This document shows positions 1-7,629 of a DNA stretch of 38,407 bases, piece by piece; position 1 is the stretch's first letter, and the number at the start of each line of letters is the position of its first letter. Source of the stretch: Bacteroidales bacterium UBA7569 (GTDB taxonomy: Bacteria; Bacteroidota; Bacteroidia; Bacteroidales; Paludibacteraceae); the NCBI GenBank assembly GCA_002477945.1, contig DLLF01000031.1:1-38407 (forward strand). The letters are read 5' to 3'. A model generated the notes under the pieces. The model did no database searches, had not been told where the DNA came from, and saw nothing but the letters and a program-made list of their open reading frames with translations. Position numbers and translations under genes: made by a program.

Positions 1-244
1 CGTCGCTTGTCCACCAAACGTTATCGTGGCTCTGTGCGTCGTCAACGATGTATTTGTCCTTAGGCGAACGACCGGTGAACACACCCGTCATTACGTTTAC
101 TGCACCAAGTTCGGTAACTTGTCCCTTCTCATAACCAACCAAATTCGATTTGGTTTCCTCCTCGAACAACTGCTCGTACGAAGGGTTGTGTACGATCTCG
201 GTAGTACCCGTGATACCGTACTTTGTAAGATCAAGATTTTTCAT
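1..244 (-). CDS. pckA: Phosphoenolpyruvate carboxykinase (ATP), N-terminal part only
   Basis: Only the first 81 codons lie in the window; the gene continues past base 1. The enzyme interconverts oxaloacetate plus ATP and phosphoenolpyruvate plus CO2 in the cytoplasm; in Bacteroidetes it commonly runs in the CO2-fixing direction towards succinate. The readable N-terminus begins MKNLDLTKYGITG and contains TELGAVNVMTGVFTGRSPKDK, in which TGRSPKDK is the conserved substrate-binding stretch of ATP-type PEPCK with its arginine. A full-length family member has about 535 residues. The ATG at 244 is supported by a perfect promoter at 342-373, giving a leader of about 90 nt. No other gene is seen in this transcript within the window. 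Identification is secure despite the truncation. Confidence 0.93.
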   Translation of the reverse strand, partial: MKNLDLTKYGITGTTEIVHNPSYEQLFEEETKSNLVGYEKGQVTELGAVNVMTGVFTGRSPKDKYIVDDAQSHDNVWWTSD

Positions 245-341
245 AAATAGTTATAGTTTAATGTGTTAGTATTACTTAATATCTCAATAAAAACGGGAAA
301 ATAGCGTGTTTCTATGGAAATAGTCACTTCTTAAGGCGGTA

Positions 342-373
342 CAAAGGTACACCTATTCTTCCGATTGAGCAAA
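342..373 (-). promoter_or_regulatory. pckA promoter, exact Bacteroidetes consensus
   Basis: On the minus strand TTTG (370-373) is followed after 20 bp by TACCTTTG (342-349), an exact match to the Bacteroidetes -33/-7 consensus. It lies about 90 nt upstream of the pckA start. Confidence 0.85.
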
Positions 374-514
374 CTTATTATGGATTTATTTCTGCATTCT
401 TATATTTTGACACACAACATCATAAAATACACCCTTATTTTGTAATATACAGATTGCAAATCGAAAATTTCACATAGAATATATGTTCAAAAGCATATTT
501 TTCCTGCTTCAAGT

Positions 515-546
515 GTTGTACGTATTCCCAAGACACGGTACTTTTG
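515..546 (+). promoter_or_regulatory. Promoter of candidate small RNA
   Basis: GTTG (515-518), 20 bp, then TACTTTTG (539-546): one mismatch in the -33 box and a perfect -7 box. The predicted start of transcription is near 553. No reading frame of useful size follows before the terminator at 592-620. Confidence 0.6.
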
Positions 547-552
547 CATCGT

Positions 553-620
553 GTTTTTCATGGTATTAGATTTAAGGTTAAGTAAAGATTGGGTTGTCGG
601 GATGACAACCTTTCTTTTTT
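553..620 (+). ncRNA. Candidate small RNA of about 68 nt
   Basis: The unit is bounded by a Bacteroidetes promoter (515-546) and an intrinsic terminator (592-620), with no start codon that opens a plausible peptide. The 5' part is A/T-rich and contains GTTTTTCATGGTATTAGATT. The arrangement, promoter at one end and terminator at the other, resembles what has been reported for the Bacteroidales-1 RNA motif; I recall similar sequences from Bacteroidales genomes but cannot verify membership here. It could also be a remnant leader whose gene was lost. Start position inferred from the promoter. Confidence 0.45.
592..620 (+). terminator. Intrinsic terminator of the candidate small RNA
   Basis: Stem GGTTGTC (592-598), loop GGGAT, stem GACAACC (604-610), then TTTCTTTTTT (611-620). 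The stem is perfect and the T-tract follows directly. Confidence 0.8.
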
Positions 621-735
621 GTATGAGGTATCTTCCCGAAAATAACCGCTTCCATTCCTCATAGTTTCTTCTGCTTTGGAAACAACTCCATGTCGTCTGT
701 ATTGTTCCTTTCTTGGAGGCTGTCAAGTGCTTGTC

Positions 736-774
736 ACTTACGACCCCTCAAGCCGACCTCAACGACTCCTCAAC
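736..774 (-). repeat. 11-bp tandem repeat, copy A (three units plus tail)
   Basis: Read on the minus strand: GTTGAGGAGTC / GTTGAGGTCGG / CTTGAGGGGTC, then GTAAGT. Each unit is exactly 11 bp. Copy C at 19891-19929 matches it at 35 of 39 positions. The 11 bases before it (GTTCATCTCTC) resemble a decayed fourth unit like the first unit of copy B. Confidence 0.85.
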
Positions 775-837
775 GAGAGATGAACAAGCAAAGAAAAAGA
801 GAACAGAAATGAAACAATCTAAACCCATAAACTCTTT

Positions 838-930
838 CAACCACATATAAACCAATCAACTCCTCAACTCATAAACTTACAATTACTCTCCACTTCTTTC
901 AACTGTCAACTCCGAACTTTCAACTTTAAG
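838..930 (-). repeat. Degenerate AGTTGA-type low-complexity tract
   Basis: On the minus strand the tract repeatedly shows AGTTGA or close variants (AAAGTTGAAAGTT, GGAGTTGACAGTTGA, GAGTTGAGGAGTTGA) with irregular spacing. It follows the terminator-like hairpin of the upstream operon. It does not code and has no array structure. Confidence 0.5.
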
Positions 931-947
931 CCCCTCCTTTGGAGGGG
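931..947 (-). terminator. Terminator-like hairpin after the eight-gene operon
   Basis: Minus strand CCCCTCC-AAA-GGAGGGG, a perfect 7-bp GC-rich stem with a 3-nt loop, 13 nt past the stop codon of the last operon gene. The T-tract after it is weak (CTTAAAGTT). A related hairpin occurs at 8947-8963 next to repeat copy B, so it may be part of an interspersed element rather than only a terminator. Confidence 0.5.
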
Positions 948-959
948 GGAGGCAAGATC

Positions 960-2924
960 CTAATACGTCATTCTCACCAGCACATGCACATCCGTTACAC
1001 GGCTGCGGGATAGTTGCTGCGAAGAAACCCATTGTTTTGAATAAACCGTTTGAGATGCCTTGCAATAGACCGCCCAGTGTTCATTGATTTTGTAGCGTAC
1101 ATTGAGATAATAGCGTGCACCTATTCCGTAAACCGAAGGGATCGAAAAAGCATACAGCACATCATTCTCGTATGCAAAGAAACGGTTCTGGTAATCGGGT
1201 GCATAAAAAGCCTGCAATCGCAGTTGGAACAAAATCGGTACACGCCGCAACTGATACGAACAGTCTTCCGCCAGCATCACACCCGCTGCAGGTTTCCGCC
1301 TGTCCGTCACGTTGGATAGATTTCCCTCCACGTGCGTTCTGAATCGCCACCCTCCTGACTGCCAAAGTATATAATAGCGAAGACTGTAACGGCTCTTCTC
1401 GCTCTTCTGTTTTGCTCGGAACCGCCACTGCATTTGCACTTCTTCCGACGGAGTGAAATCGGCTTGAAGCATTGCCTCATATCCCGTTGACGGAGTCTTT
1501 ATCCCATACTTCGGAAAACGGAACGAGAATACGTCCGCATAAGCGGAAAAACGCCATTTGGGAACAAGAGAAACTTCTGCACCCATATACACGCCCGTTT
1601 CGTCATTATTGCGCGATGTCTCGCCGAAAGCATTGGCTTGAAAGGCATCATAAGTCGGCGAATAAAACCGGTATAGAGCCACCAAGGTCAAGTCACTGAC
1701 GGGCGTAATGCGGACACCCGTAATGTTGGCAATTCCCCAACGCCGATTCTGTGCCGTAGCCAACTCGCCGAACACAGAGAAACGCCGGTAACTCCACTGG
1801 TAATCAATTCCTGCTGCAAATTGTCTCCTGCCTTGAAAATAATTGGCATTATAGTACATCGAAGTCGGCACAAGGGTGGCATCAAACAGCGTCTCTTGCA
1901 GGGTTGCTCCCACTTTCAGCCGGTCGTACCGGTAAGATATATGCGTGGCTATCGTGTGCTGCCAGACCGATTGTTTGCTGCGTATCTCCGCAACAGTCCG
2001 GTGATAACCTGTCGCGAGCATCGAAGGGAAAGTACCATCCTCTTGCCTGTTGGCGTCCACCCGCCGTGTCGAGTAAAAGGCGGTCATTTCCACATCTCCC
2101 CAATGCAGCGTAGCAGCCGTTCCGCGAAAGAAATTATACTCCTGCGTGGAATGATGACGGCTTATGCCTTCTCTTTTCCTTCCCACGACAGACACCTGTT
2201 TGCCTCCCGAATAGGTCGGACTGCTCACCACCAAACCTTGACCGAAACTCGCCCGATAATCCCCTATGATCCATGTGTCAAGGTGTGAACCTATATTCTT
2301 CAGTTGCACAAAACCGCCATAAAAATCGAATCCGTACGTTTTCCTGCCCCACCATGGTTCGCCCGGATCCCTTTCCATACTGCATCCCAATTGCAAATGC
2401 TTTGTATCAAAAAGATATTTCAACGACACATAATACGGATCGTATGCCGTCCGTTCTATGTTGCGCATATCCGCCCGCAATGTCAATTGGTGCTTGGCAT
2501 GCTGAAAATCTTCTTTCCAATAGACAGCACCTTCCGTTTCAACAGGCGCAACACATACAAAAGGTAGCATATCACGTATGTCATACGACTTCAGACAAGG
2601 TATCAATTGTAGTTCGTACAGTGAGTGGAGAGGATGTTGATATACATACAGCAAAATGGCATCAATCTGTTCGTCCGACAAGAACGGAAGACGCTGCAGG
2701 TCTTCTTGTGTCGCGGCGTTGATGTTGACAGGTGCTTCCGCCAAAGCGTACAAGTCCTGCTCCAGACTTTCAAAATCCACATTCCTGTCGTTCTCAAGCG
2801 CAGTTTCATAGATGTCCTGGATGATATGCTCCAAAGACAATGACAAATTGATGTTCTGAGCCTCCAGTACGCAAACCGAAAGCAAGCCGATAACACCTTG
2901 CGCTATTTTGCGTATCACTTCCAT
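960..2924 (-). CDS. Outer-membrane beta-barrel protein with N-terminal helix-hairpin-helix (ComEA-like) region
   Basis: A 654-residue protein starting MEVIRKIAQG with a hydrophobic signal sequence (residues about 5-20). Residues about 60-125 form an HhH region: NINAATQEDLQRLPFLS followed by a second half ending in LYELQLIPCLKSYDIRDMLPF, the pattern of ComEA-type DNA-binding HhH pairs. The remaining 520 or so residues are rich in alternating aromatic strands (for example LGCSMERDPGEPWWGRKTY, FSVFGELATAQNRRWG) and end in VRMTY with an aromatic C-terminal residue, as in outer-membrane barrels. A longer in-frame start at 3089 was rejected because it lies deep inside the upstream gene and would bury the signal peptide. 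It overlaps that gene by 10 bp and is last in the operon. Its function is unknown; the HhH part suggests, but does not prove, contact with DNA at the outer membrane. Confidence 0.8.
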   Translation of the reverse strand: MEVIRKIAQGVIGLLSVCVLEAQNINLSLSLEHIIQDIYETALENDRNVDFESLEQDLYALAEAPVNINAATQEDLQRLPFLSDEQIDAILLYVYQHPLHSLYELQLIPCLKSYDIRDMLPFVCVAPVETEGAVYWKEDFQHAKHQLTLRADMRNIERTAYDPYYVSLKYLFDTKHLQLGCSMERDPGEPWWGRKTYGFDFYGGFVQLKNIGSHLDTWIIGDYRASFGQGLVVSSPTYSGGKQVSVVGRKREGISRHHSTQEYNFFRGTAATLHWGDVEMTAFYSTRRVDANRQEDGTFPSMLATGYHRTVAEIRSKQSVWQHTIATHISYRYDRLKVGATLQETLFDATLVPTSMYYNANYFQGRRQFAAGIDYQWSYRRFSVFGELATAQNRRWGIANITGVRITPVSDLTLVALYRFYSPTYDAFQANAFGETSRNNDETGVYMGAEVSLVPKWRFSAYADVFSFRFPKYGIKTPSTGYEAMLQADFTPSEEVQMQWRFRAKQKSEKSRYSLRYYILWQSGGWRFRTHVEGNLSNVTDRRKPAAGVMLAEDCSYQLRRVPILFQLRLQAFYAPDYQNRFFAYENDVLYAFSIPSVYGIGARYYLNVRYKINEHWAVYCKASQTVYSKQWVSSQQLSRSRVTDVHVLVRMTY

Positions 2925-3733
2925 GCGTAGGACAAATGACAGAGAAGATTCACACCCAGGACAGGGTGCAGTTCGGCGGATACGTTCGTTTGAAAACCGG
3001 CGAAATGCAGTCCGAAGCCGATGCAGGTGACCACATAGCGTTGGTAATATACGCCCATTTTCAGTGTCAGTTGTTCCACTGCCCGCCATTCATAGCCGGT
3101 AGCAACACGGAAAGTGTTGTTGATGTCGTAGTCAGCCTGCACGTCCCAGCGCATATTCGGGCGGAAATGATAGTCAAATCCCAACGAGTAGATGGCTGGA
3201 AGTTGCCTGCGGGTTTCCGTCAGTTTCAGCGATTGCACGAAAGGATTGAAGGTCTGGAAGCCCAACGCAAAAGCAGGAGTAATGTTCACCACCGCCCCGA
3301 TCTGCGGTACGGCGGTACACCGGTAGCCGACACTTTCTCCTGCATAGACGCACAGCAGGTTGGCTTGCAGCCCCAGAGAAAAGCGTCCGAACTGCCGGGC
3401 AAGTGCTACAGCCGCCATCATCTCCGAGTATTTGGAATAACCGAAGAACGAATACGCCACGCCGGCATTCACATACTGATTGGTGAAGGATGCCTGAACC
3501 AGTTCTGTAGAAAGTTCTCCTGTGAGGTACTTGTTCTCATATTGCAAGGCTACGCCGAAACGTTCCTCCTGTACAAGGGACGCCGGATTGTGGAAAGCAG
3601 CCCAATAATCGGTTCTCGCCGTTGCGGTGTTGGCTACAAAAGGACTGCCCGGAATTACCTCGGTGACTTGCGCAGAACAAGGCAGACATAGTACAAAAGG
3701 CAAACATAAAAAGGTTAAGAGGTGTTTTTTCAT
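2915..3733 (-). CDS. Predicted outer-membrane barrel protein, PorV/PorQ-like
   Basis: A 272-residue protein with signal peptide MKKHLLTFLCLPFVLCLPCSA and mature N-terminus QVTEVIPGSPF. The segment YWAAFHNPASLVQEERFGVALQYENKY has the 'NPA-L' feature of the PorV/PorQ and FadL-like barrels common in Bacteroidetes, and the rest alternates polar and aromatic residues as in beta strands. It starts 10 bp after the sufS stop codon and overlaps the next gene, so the two barrel proteins are probably co-translated and may act together. No characterised function is recognised. A role in type IX secretion is possible by resemblance only. Confidence 0.7.
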   Translation of the reverse strand: MKKHLLTFLCLPFVLCLPCSAQVTEVIPGSPFVANTATARTDYWAAFHNPASLVQEERFGVALQYENKYLTGELSTELVQASFTNQYVNAGVAYSFFGYSKYSEMMAAVALARQFGRFSLGLQANLLCVYAGESVGYRCTAVPQIGAVVNITPAFALGFQTFNPFVQSLKLTETRRQLPAIYSLGFDYHFRPNMRWDVQADYDINNTFRVATGYEWRAVEQLTLKMGVYYQRYVVTCIGFGLHFAGFQTNVSAELHPVLGVNLLCHLSYAWK

Positions 3734-3743
3734 GGGTTGTGTG

Positions 3744-4946
3744 CTAAAGGAGCATGGCTATGGCACGCTTGAGTGCCACGATGAAAGTATCCACTTCCTC
3801 TCTTGTATTGTAGAGCGCAAATGATATGCGTACCGTTCCCGGGCACTTGAGATAATTGACAAGTGGTTCCGCGCAGTGGTGACCGGTTCGCACGGCAACG
3901 CCTTGCTGGTCGAGAAGCACCCCTACATCATACGGATGGACACCCTCCACGTTGAAAGATACCACCCCTGCCTTGTCCTGACCGGCGGCATAGATATGCA
4001 CCTGCGGCAGGGCTGAGAGTTGCTGCTCCGCATAATGCGTCAGATCCGCTTCATGCCGGTGTATGGTGTCCATGCCTATTCCGTCAAGATAGTCCAACAC
4101 CTTCATAAAGGCATAAGAACCTATAAAATCCGGCGTGCCCGCCTCGAACTTATAGGGAAGTGTATTGTAGGTTGTCTTCTCAAATGACACATGTTCTATC
4201 ATCTCTCCCCCGCCCTCGGCAGGAGGCAGGGCATTGAGCCACTTTTCTTTCCCGTAGAGTACGCCCAAGCCCGTCGGACCATAGACTTTGTGTGCAGAGA
4301 ATGCCAGGAAGTCGCAGTCCAATGCCTGTACATCTATCGGCAGATGAGGCACAGACTGTGCCGCATCAATGCAGACAGGCACACCATGTTCGTGCGCTAT
4401 GCGTATAATCTCCTCTATCGGATTGACTATTCCTAACACGTTTCCCACGTGGGCAACACTCACCAGTCTGGTGTGCGGATTGAGCATTTGCCGGAACGCC
4501 TCCGTGTCAAGCGTAAGATCGTCCCGCAAGGGTATGACACGCAGTGTGGCTCCTTTCCTCTGGCAGAGCATCTGCCAAGGCACTATGTTAGAGTGGTGCT
4601 CCATCATGGAAACCACAATTTCGTCGCCCGGTTGTACGTATTGCTCGCCATAACTGAAGGCCAACATATTGACGGAGTCGGTTGTACCTTTCGTAAAGAT
4701 TACGGAATCGGCAGATTCTGCTCCGATGAAGTGCGCCACCGCCTTGCGTGCATCTTCGTGTTGCTGCGTAGCCACCTGACTCAAATGATGCACTCCCCTG
4801 TGGATATTGGCATTGAAACGGGAGTATGCAAAGGTGATGGCATCCAACAGAACTTGCGGTTTCTGGCTTGTGGCGGCATTGTCAAAGTAAACCAACTGCC
4901 TGTCATTGACCTGCTGACTTAATATGGGGAAATCGTTACGATTCAT
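3744..4946 (-). CDS. sufS: Cysteine desulfurase SufS
   Basis: A 400-residue PLP-dependent enzyme that removes sulfur from cysteine and passes it as persulfide to Fe-S cluster assembly in the cytoplasm. Visible features are YFDNAATSQKP near the N-terminus (20-30), HHLSQVAT (53-60), MEHHSNIVPWQ (115-125), the PLP lysine K220 in SAHKVYGPTG, and the catalytic C358 in RTGHHCAEPL. HHCAEP on a short loop marks the group II (SufS) class. Length is typical. The gene starts 37 bp after gldB within the long operon and ends 10 bp before a barrel-protein gene. It is separated from sufB by about 19 kb, and neither sufC nor sufD is adjacent, which is unusual because Bacteroidetes generally keep sufBCDS together. 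Confidence 0.95.
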   Translation of the reverse strand: MNRNDFPILSQQVNDRQLVYFDNAATSQKPQVLLDAITFAYSRFNANIHRGVHHLSQVATQQHEDARKAVAHFIGAESADSVIFTKGTTDSVNMLAFSYGEQYVQPGDEIVVSMMEHHSNIVPWQMLCQRKGATLRVIPLRDDLTLDTEAFRQMLNPHTRLVSVAHVGNVLGIVNPIEEIIRIAHEHGVPVCIDAAQSVPHLPIDVQALDCDFLAFSAHKVYGPTGLGVLYGKEKWLNALPPAEGGGEMIEHVSFEKTTYNTLPYKFEAGTPDFIGSYAFMKVLDYLDGIGMDTIHRHEADLTHYAEQQLSALPQVHIYAAGQDKAGVVSFNVEGVHPYDVGVLLDQQGVAVRTGHHCAEPLVNYLKCPGTVRISFALYNTREEVDTFIVALKRAIAMLL

Positions 4947-4983
4947 ACGGGAATAGAATTATGATTGTTCAAAGATTGTGTCA

Positions 4984-5994
4984 TTACGGGCGATAGTAAG
5001 ACTGTTCCAGTATCTTTTGGGCGTCGGCTTCCTGCATAAGGTCCTGCAAGGAAACATCGGGATTATGCTGCATATAGGCTTTGCATATCCGCCAACCTGT
5101 CCAAGTACCCAACCGCGCCGGTGCGTCCTGGCTTATTTCGCTTGTGAACGGTCCGTCATTGAGATAGGAAGTAAGCACCATACTCTCCGTACGGAACAGA
5201 TCTTTCTTGTCTATCATGCGCTGCCAGATCTCCGATTCATACTTCCTGCACCACTCCCACTGCTGTTTGGTATAGCCCATCACCTCATATTCTGGTTCAT
5301 CGGGGAACAACAAGGAGAGCAGATACATAATCTTACCACGATATATCATGTTCTCAAGCAGCCGTCCTTTTTCGCTGTTGAAAGGGATATGACGGAACAG
5401 GTATGCCGACACCACGTCCACGGGAATACACTCTTTGCGCATTGTCTGCTTCTGATAGTTATATACAACACGGTTGTAGAACTCGTAATCGCTCCCAAGA
5501 TACATATCCACGCCCACGGCAAGATCGTCGTCAAGAAACAGTATGGATGCATTGAAACCCGATACAAAGAAGTAAACGGACGGCACATACCAGTCGGGAT
5601 ACAGGTACAGCAAGCGTCCGAAAGCGGCATCAAGCGACTGCTGCAAACCGCTGATATCGGCATATTGTCTCAGTACTTCGGCATTCGTCTGCCGGAAGCC
5701 ATACAATGTATCCCCTAAGAACTTCGGCAGGGCTTCCTGCAAATAAGCGGTATCGGAAGAATAGACGCCGAGTATATCTTCGCAGAAGACCGGCATAAAA
5801 TACGGATAGTCGGCATACAGTTTGCGGACTCCCTCCTCTATGTGTACTGTATCGAGATGCAGCAAGGCACTGTCGAAGCGGACGACAGGTACCACAGCCG
5901 CAGGTATGTCTTTCGGAAAGAAAGTTCTTCCCGACTTGCAGCCCACAAGCAGAGGCAGACAAACGACCAACAATATCTTAGCAAATCTTTCCAT
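4984..5994 (-). CDS. gldB: GldB-family lipoprotein
   Basis: A 336-residue lipoprotein: signal MERFAKILLVVCLPLLVGC with lipobox cysteine C19. The body matches my recollection of the gliding-motility GldB family, with LLYLYPDWYVPSVYFFVSGFN and DDDLAVGVDMYLGSDY as its conserved centre and an acidic/aromatic C-terminal half (GYTKQQWEWCRKYESEIW). In gliding Flavobacterium GldB is needed for motility; in non-gliding Bacteroidales homologues are conserved and their role is not settled. It overlaps the ABC ATPase gene upstream by 17 bp, so the two are translationally linked. The call is from motif memory and is fairly sure at family level only. Confidence 0.75.
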   Translation of the reverse strand: MERFAKILLVVCLPLLVGCKSGRTFFPKDIPAAVVPVVRFDSALLHLDTVHIEEGVRKLYADYPYFMPVFCEDILGVYSSDTAYLQEALPKFLGDTLYGFRQTNAEVLRQYADISGLQQSLDAAFGRLLYLYPDWYVPSVYFFVSGFNASILFLDDDLAVGVDMYLGSDYEFYNRVVYNYQKQTMRKECIPVDVVSAYLFRHIPFNSEKGRLLENMIYRGKIMYLLSLLFPDEPEYEVMGYTKQQWEWCRKYESEIWQRMIDKKDLFRTESMVLTSYLNDGPFTSEISQDAPARLGTWTGWRICKAYMQHNPDVSLQDLMQEADAQKILEQSYYRP

Positions 5995-6640
5995 CTCTCA
6001 TCTTAATTACCCGGTCAGAAATCGCAGCGAGACCGGGATCGTGTGTTACAATGACTATTGTCTGCCCGTAGCGGTTCCGCATATCCAAGAGCAAGTGGTG
6101 CAGTTCTTCCTTATTGGCACTATCGAGGCTGCCGGACGGTTCGTCTGCCAGAATCACATCGGGGTTCATCATCATGGCGCGTGCCGCCGCCACCCGCTGT
6201 TTTTCACCGCCCGACAATTGGTTTGGTTTGTGTTTGACACGCTCTGACAATCCCAGTTCGGAAAGCAGTTCCAAAGCACGTGCCTGCGCTTTCTTCATAC
6301 TCTCGCCCGCAATAAGCATAGGCATCATCACATTCTCAAGTGCCGTAAACTCGGGAAGGAGTTGATGGAACTGGAATATGAAACCTATGTGGTGATTCCG
6401 GAAGTGCGCCAACTCTTTCTCCCTGAGTCCGAACAAATCCACGCCCCCTATACGCACATTCCCGCTATCAGGTTTATCCAATGAGCCGATTATCTGCAAA
6501 AGAGTGGTCTTGCCAGCCCCGCTGGGTCCGACGACAGACACTATCTCTCCTTTGTTGATATGCAAATTCACTCCTTTCAGCACTTCGAGCGCACCGAAAT
6601 TTTTGTGTATGTCCGTTACATCTATCATTGCAATATCCAA
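5978..6640 (-). CDS. ABC transporter ATP-binding protein, LolD/MacB type
   Basis: A 220-residue ATPase subunit. It has Walker A GPSGAGKTT (about 38-46), Q-loop region FIFQFHQLLPEFTALENVMMP, signature LSGGEKQRVA (about 141-150), Walker B VILADEPSGSLD and switch histidine in IVTHDPGLA. The FQFHQLLPEFTALENV segment is typical of the LolD/MacB group, which powers lipoprotein release or extrusion from the inner membrane. No permease gene is adjacent, so the partner must be elsewhere. It overlaps the S41 peptidase gene (16 bp) and gldB (17 bp). With neighbouring lipoprotein genes, a Lol-like role is plausible but is inference. Confidence 0.9.
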   Translation of the reverse strand: MDIAMIDVTDIHKNFGALEVLKGVNLHINKGEIVSVVGPSGAGKTTLLQIIGSLDKPDSGNVRIGGVDLFGLREKELAHFRNHHIGFIFQFHQLLPEFTALENVMMPMLIAGESMKKAQARALELLSELGLSERVKHKPNQLSGGEKQRVAAARAMMMNPDVILADEPSGSLDSANKEELHHLLLDMRNRYGQTIVIVTHDPGLAAISDRVIKMRDGKIC

Positions 6641-7629
6641 TTAGTTGCTGCTTCTATTATATCATCCTTGCCGTCACTGACGAGATTCACTTCCTCATCG
6701 GGCAGTACACCATCTTCTATGGACTGCTTTTGCGCATCGTACATACGCACACTGGAGAAACGTACGATCCATCCGTTCGGCAGTTCGTAACTCATAGGCA
6801 TTCCGCCACCGCCACCGCTCCGTCCGCCAAAGATACGTGCATTGTCGGCACAGCGTATAGCACTCAAGAAAAAGTTGGTGGCAGAATAGGCGGAACGGTT
6901 TGACAGGACGGCAACGGGACGAAGCCAGCGCAGGGAGATGTCGGCCGTATCGACCGTCATGGGGCGAAGAGGAGAATAATCATCGTGCCCGCTCCCCGTC
7001 TTATGCTGCCAATAACCCACCGTACGTGTTTCGGAAAAGAATACCGCAGCCAACTTCCGTGCATATTCCAAGTCGCCCCCTCCGTTGCTCCGCAGATCCA
7101 CAATCAATCCTTTGCAGTCCTTGAAACAATTGAGTATGTACGCCATATTGAGGGACGAGAAACCATCAGAGAAACTTGCATAGCGGATCAGTCCGACTTT
7201 ACCGCCTGCAATGCGGTTGTAAGCAAAACCTCCCGCCATTCTGTAATCGGAAGAGAGATACTGTTCCGAGTAGAGCAGACCGGCATCGAAGTTAGCAGGA
7301 TAGCCTTCCTGCCAGTCCGTGTTGCGAGATACATCAAAGGGAGAGTAGAGATTGACATGACCATCACGGAGACTATCCAGCATGGAAGCCAGCAGATCGA
7401 ACAAACCATACTCATCACATGGTGCGAGTTCCTGCACCTTAGCATGATATTGCCGGTATATCCCGTCCCAATCAACCTGCTTCTCTTCGAGGAAACAATA
7501 CTTGGTATCAATGATTTCCCACAGTGCCTGAAAGTTACCTTCGGGTGTATCGGAATATGAGCCCTCCACCATGCTCATACAGGAGACAAGGCAGAAAGCG
7601 AGGAATATGCAGTACCATCGTTTCACCAT
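6625..7629 (-). CDS. S41-family (C-terminal-processing type) peptidase, lipoprotein
   Basis: A 334-residue predicted lipoprotein with lipobox LVSC (C17). An N-terminal helical cap (YSDTPEGNFQALWEIIDTKYCFLEE) is followed by the S41 core: GLIVDLRSNGGGDLEYARKLA (about 175-195) is the hallmark 'DLRxNGGG' strand-turn, and NRSAYSATNFFLSAI (about 244-258) carries the expected nucleophile S249. C-terminal DGVLPDEEVNL resembles the usual 'G-G-G-P-D' end region. No PDZ domain is obvious, as in the tricorn-like lipoproteins of Bacteroidetes. It would act in the periplasm or at the outer-membrane inner leaflet. Substrate unknown. Overlaps of 7 and 16 bp with its neighbours show tight coupling. Confidence 0.85.
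   Translation of the reverse strand: MVKRWYCIFLAFCLVSCMSMVEGSYSDTPEGNFQALWEIIDTKYCFLEEKQVDWDGIYRQYHAKVQELAPCDEYGLFDLLASMLDSLRDGHVNLYSPFDVSRNTDWQEGYPANFDAGLLYSEQYLSSDYRMAGGFAYNRIAGGKVGLIRYASFSDGFSSLNMAYILNCFKDCKGLIVDLRSNGGGDLEYARKLAAVFFSETRTVGYWQHKTGSGHDDYSPLRPMTVDTADISLRWLRPVAVLSNRSAYSATNFFLSAIRCADNARIFGGRSGGGGGMPMSYELPNGWIVRFSSVRMYDAQKQSIEDGVLPDEEVNLVSDGKDDIIEAATNWILQ

Larger units (their letters stand above)
245..959. other. Gene-free intergenic block of 715 bp
   Basis: No convincing coding region. In order it holds the pckA promoter (342-373, minus), a candidate small-RNA unit with its own promoter and terminator (515-620, plus), a short inverted repeat TATGAGG (622-628) / CCTCATA (657-663), copy A of the 11-bp tandem repeat (736-774, minus), a degenerate AGTTGA-type tract (about 838-930, minus) and a terminator-like hairpin (931-947). 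Short reading frames here have no recognisable product. Confidence 0.75.

Noticed and set aside
487..726. Minus-strand reading frame of 79 codons upstream of pckA
   Set aside because: It runs through the small-RNA promoter and terminator, has no recognisable domain and no promoter of its own.
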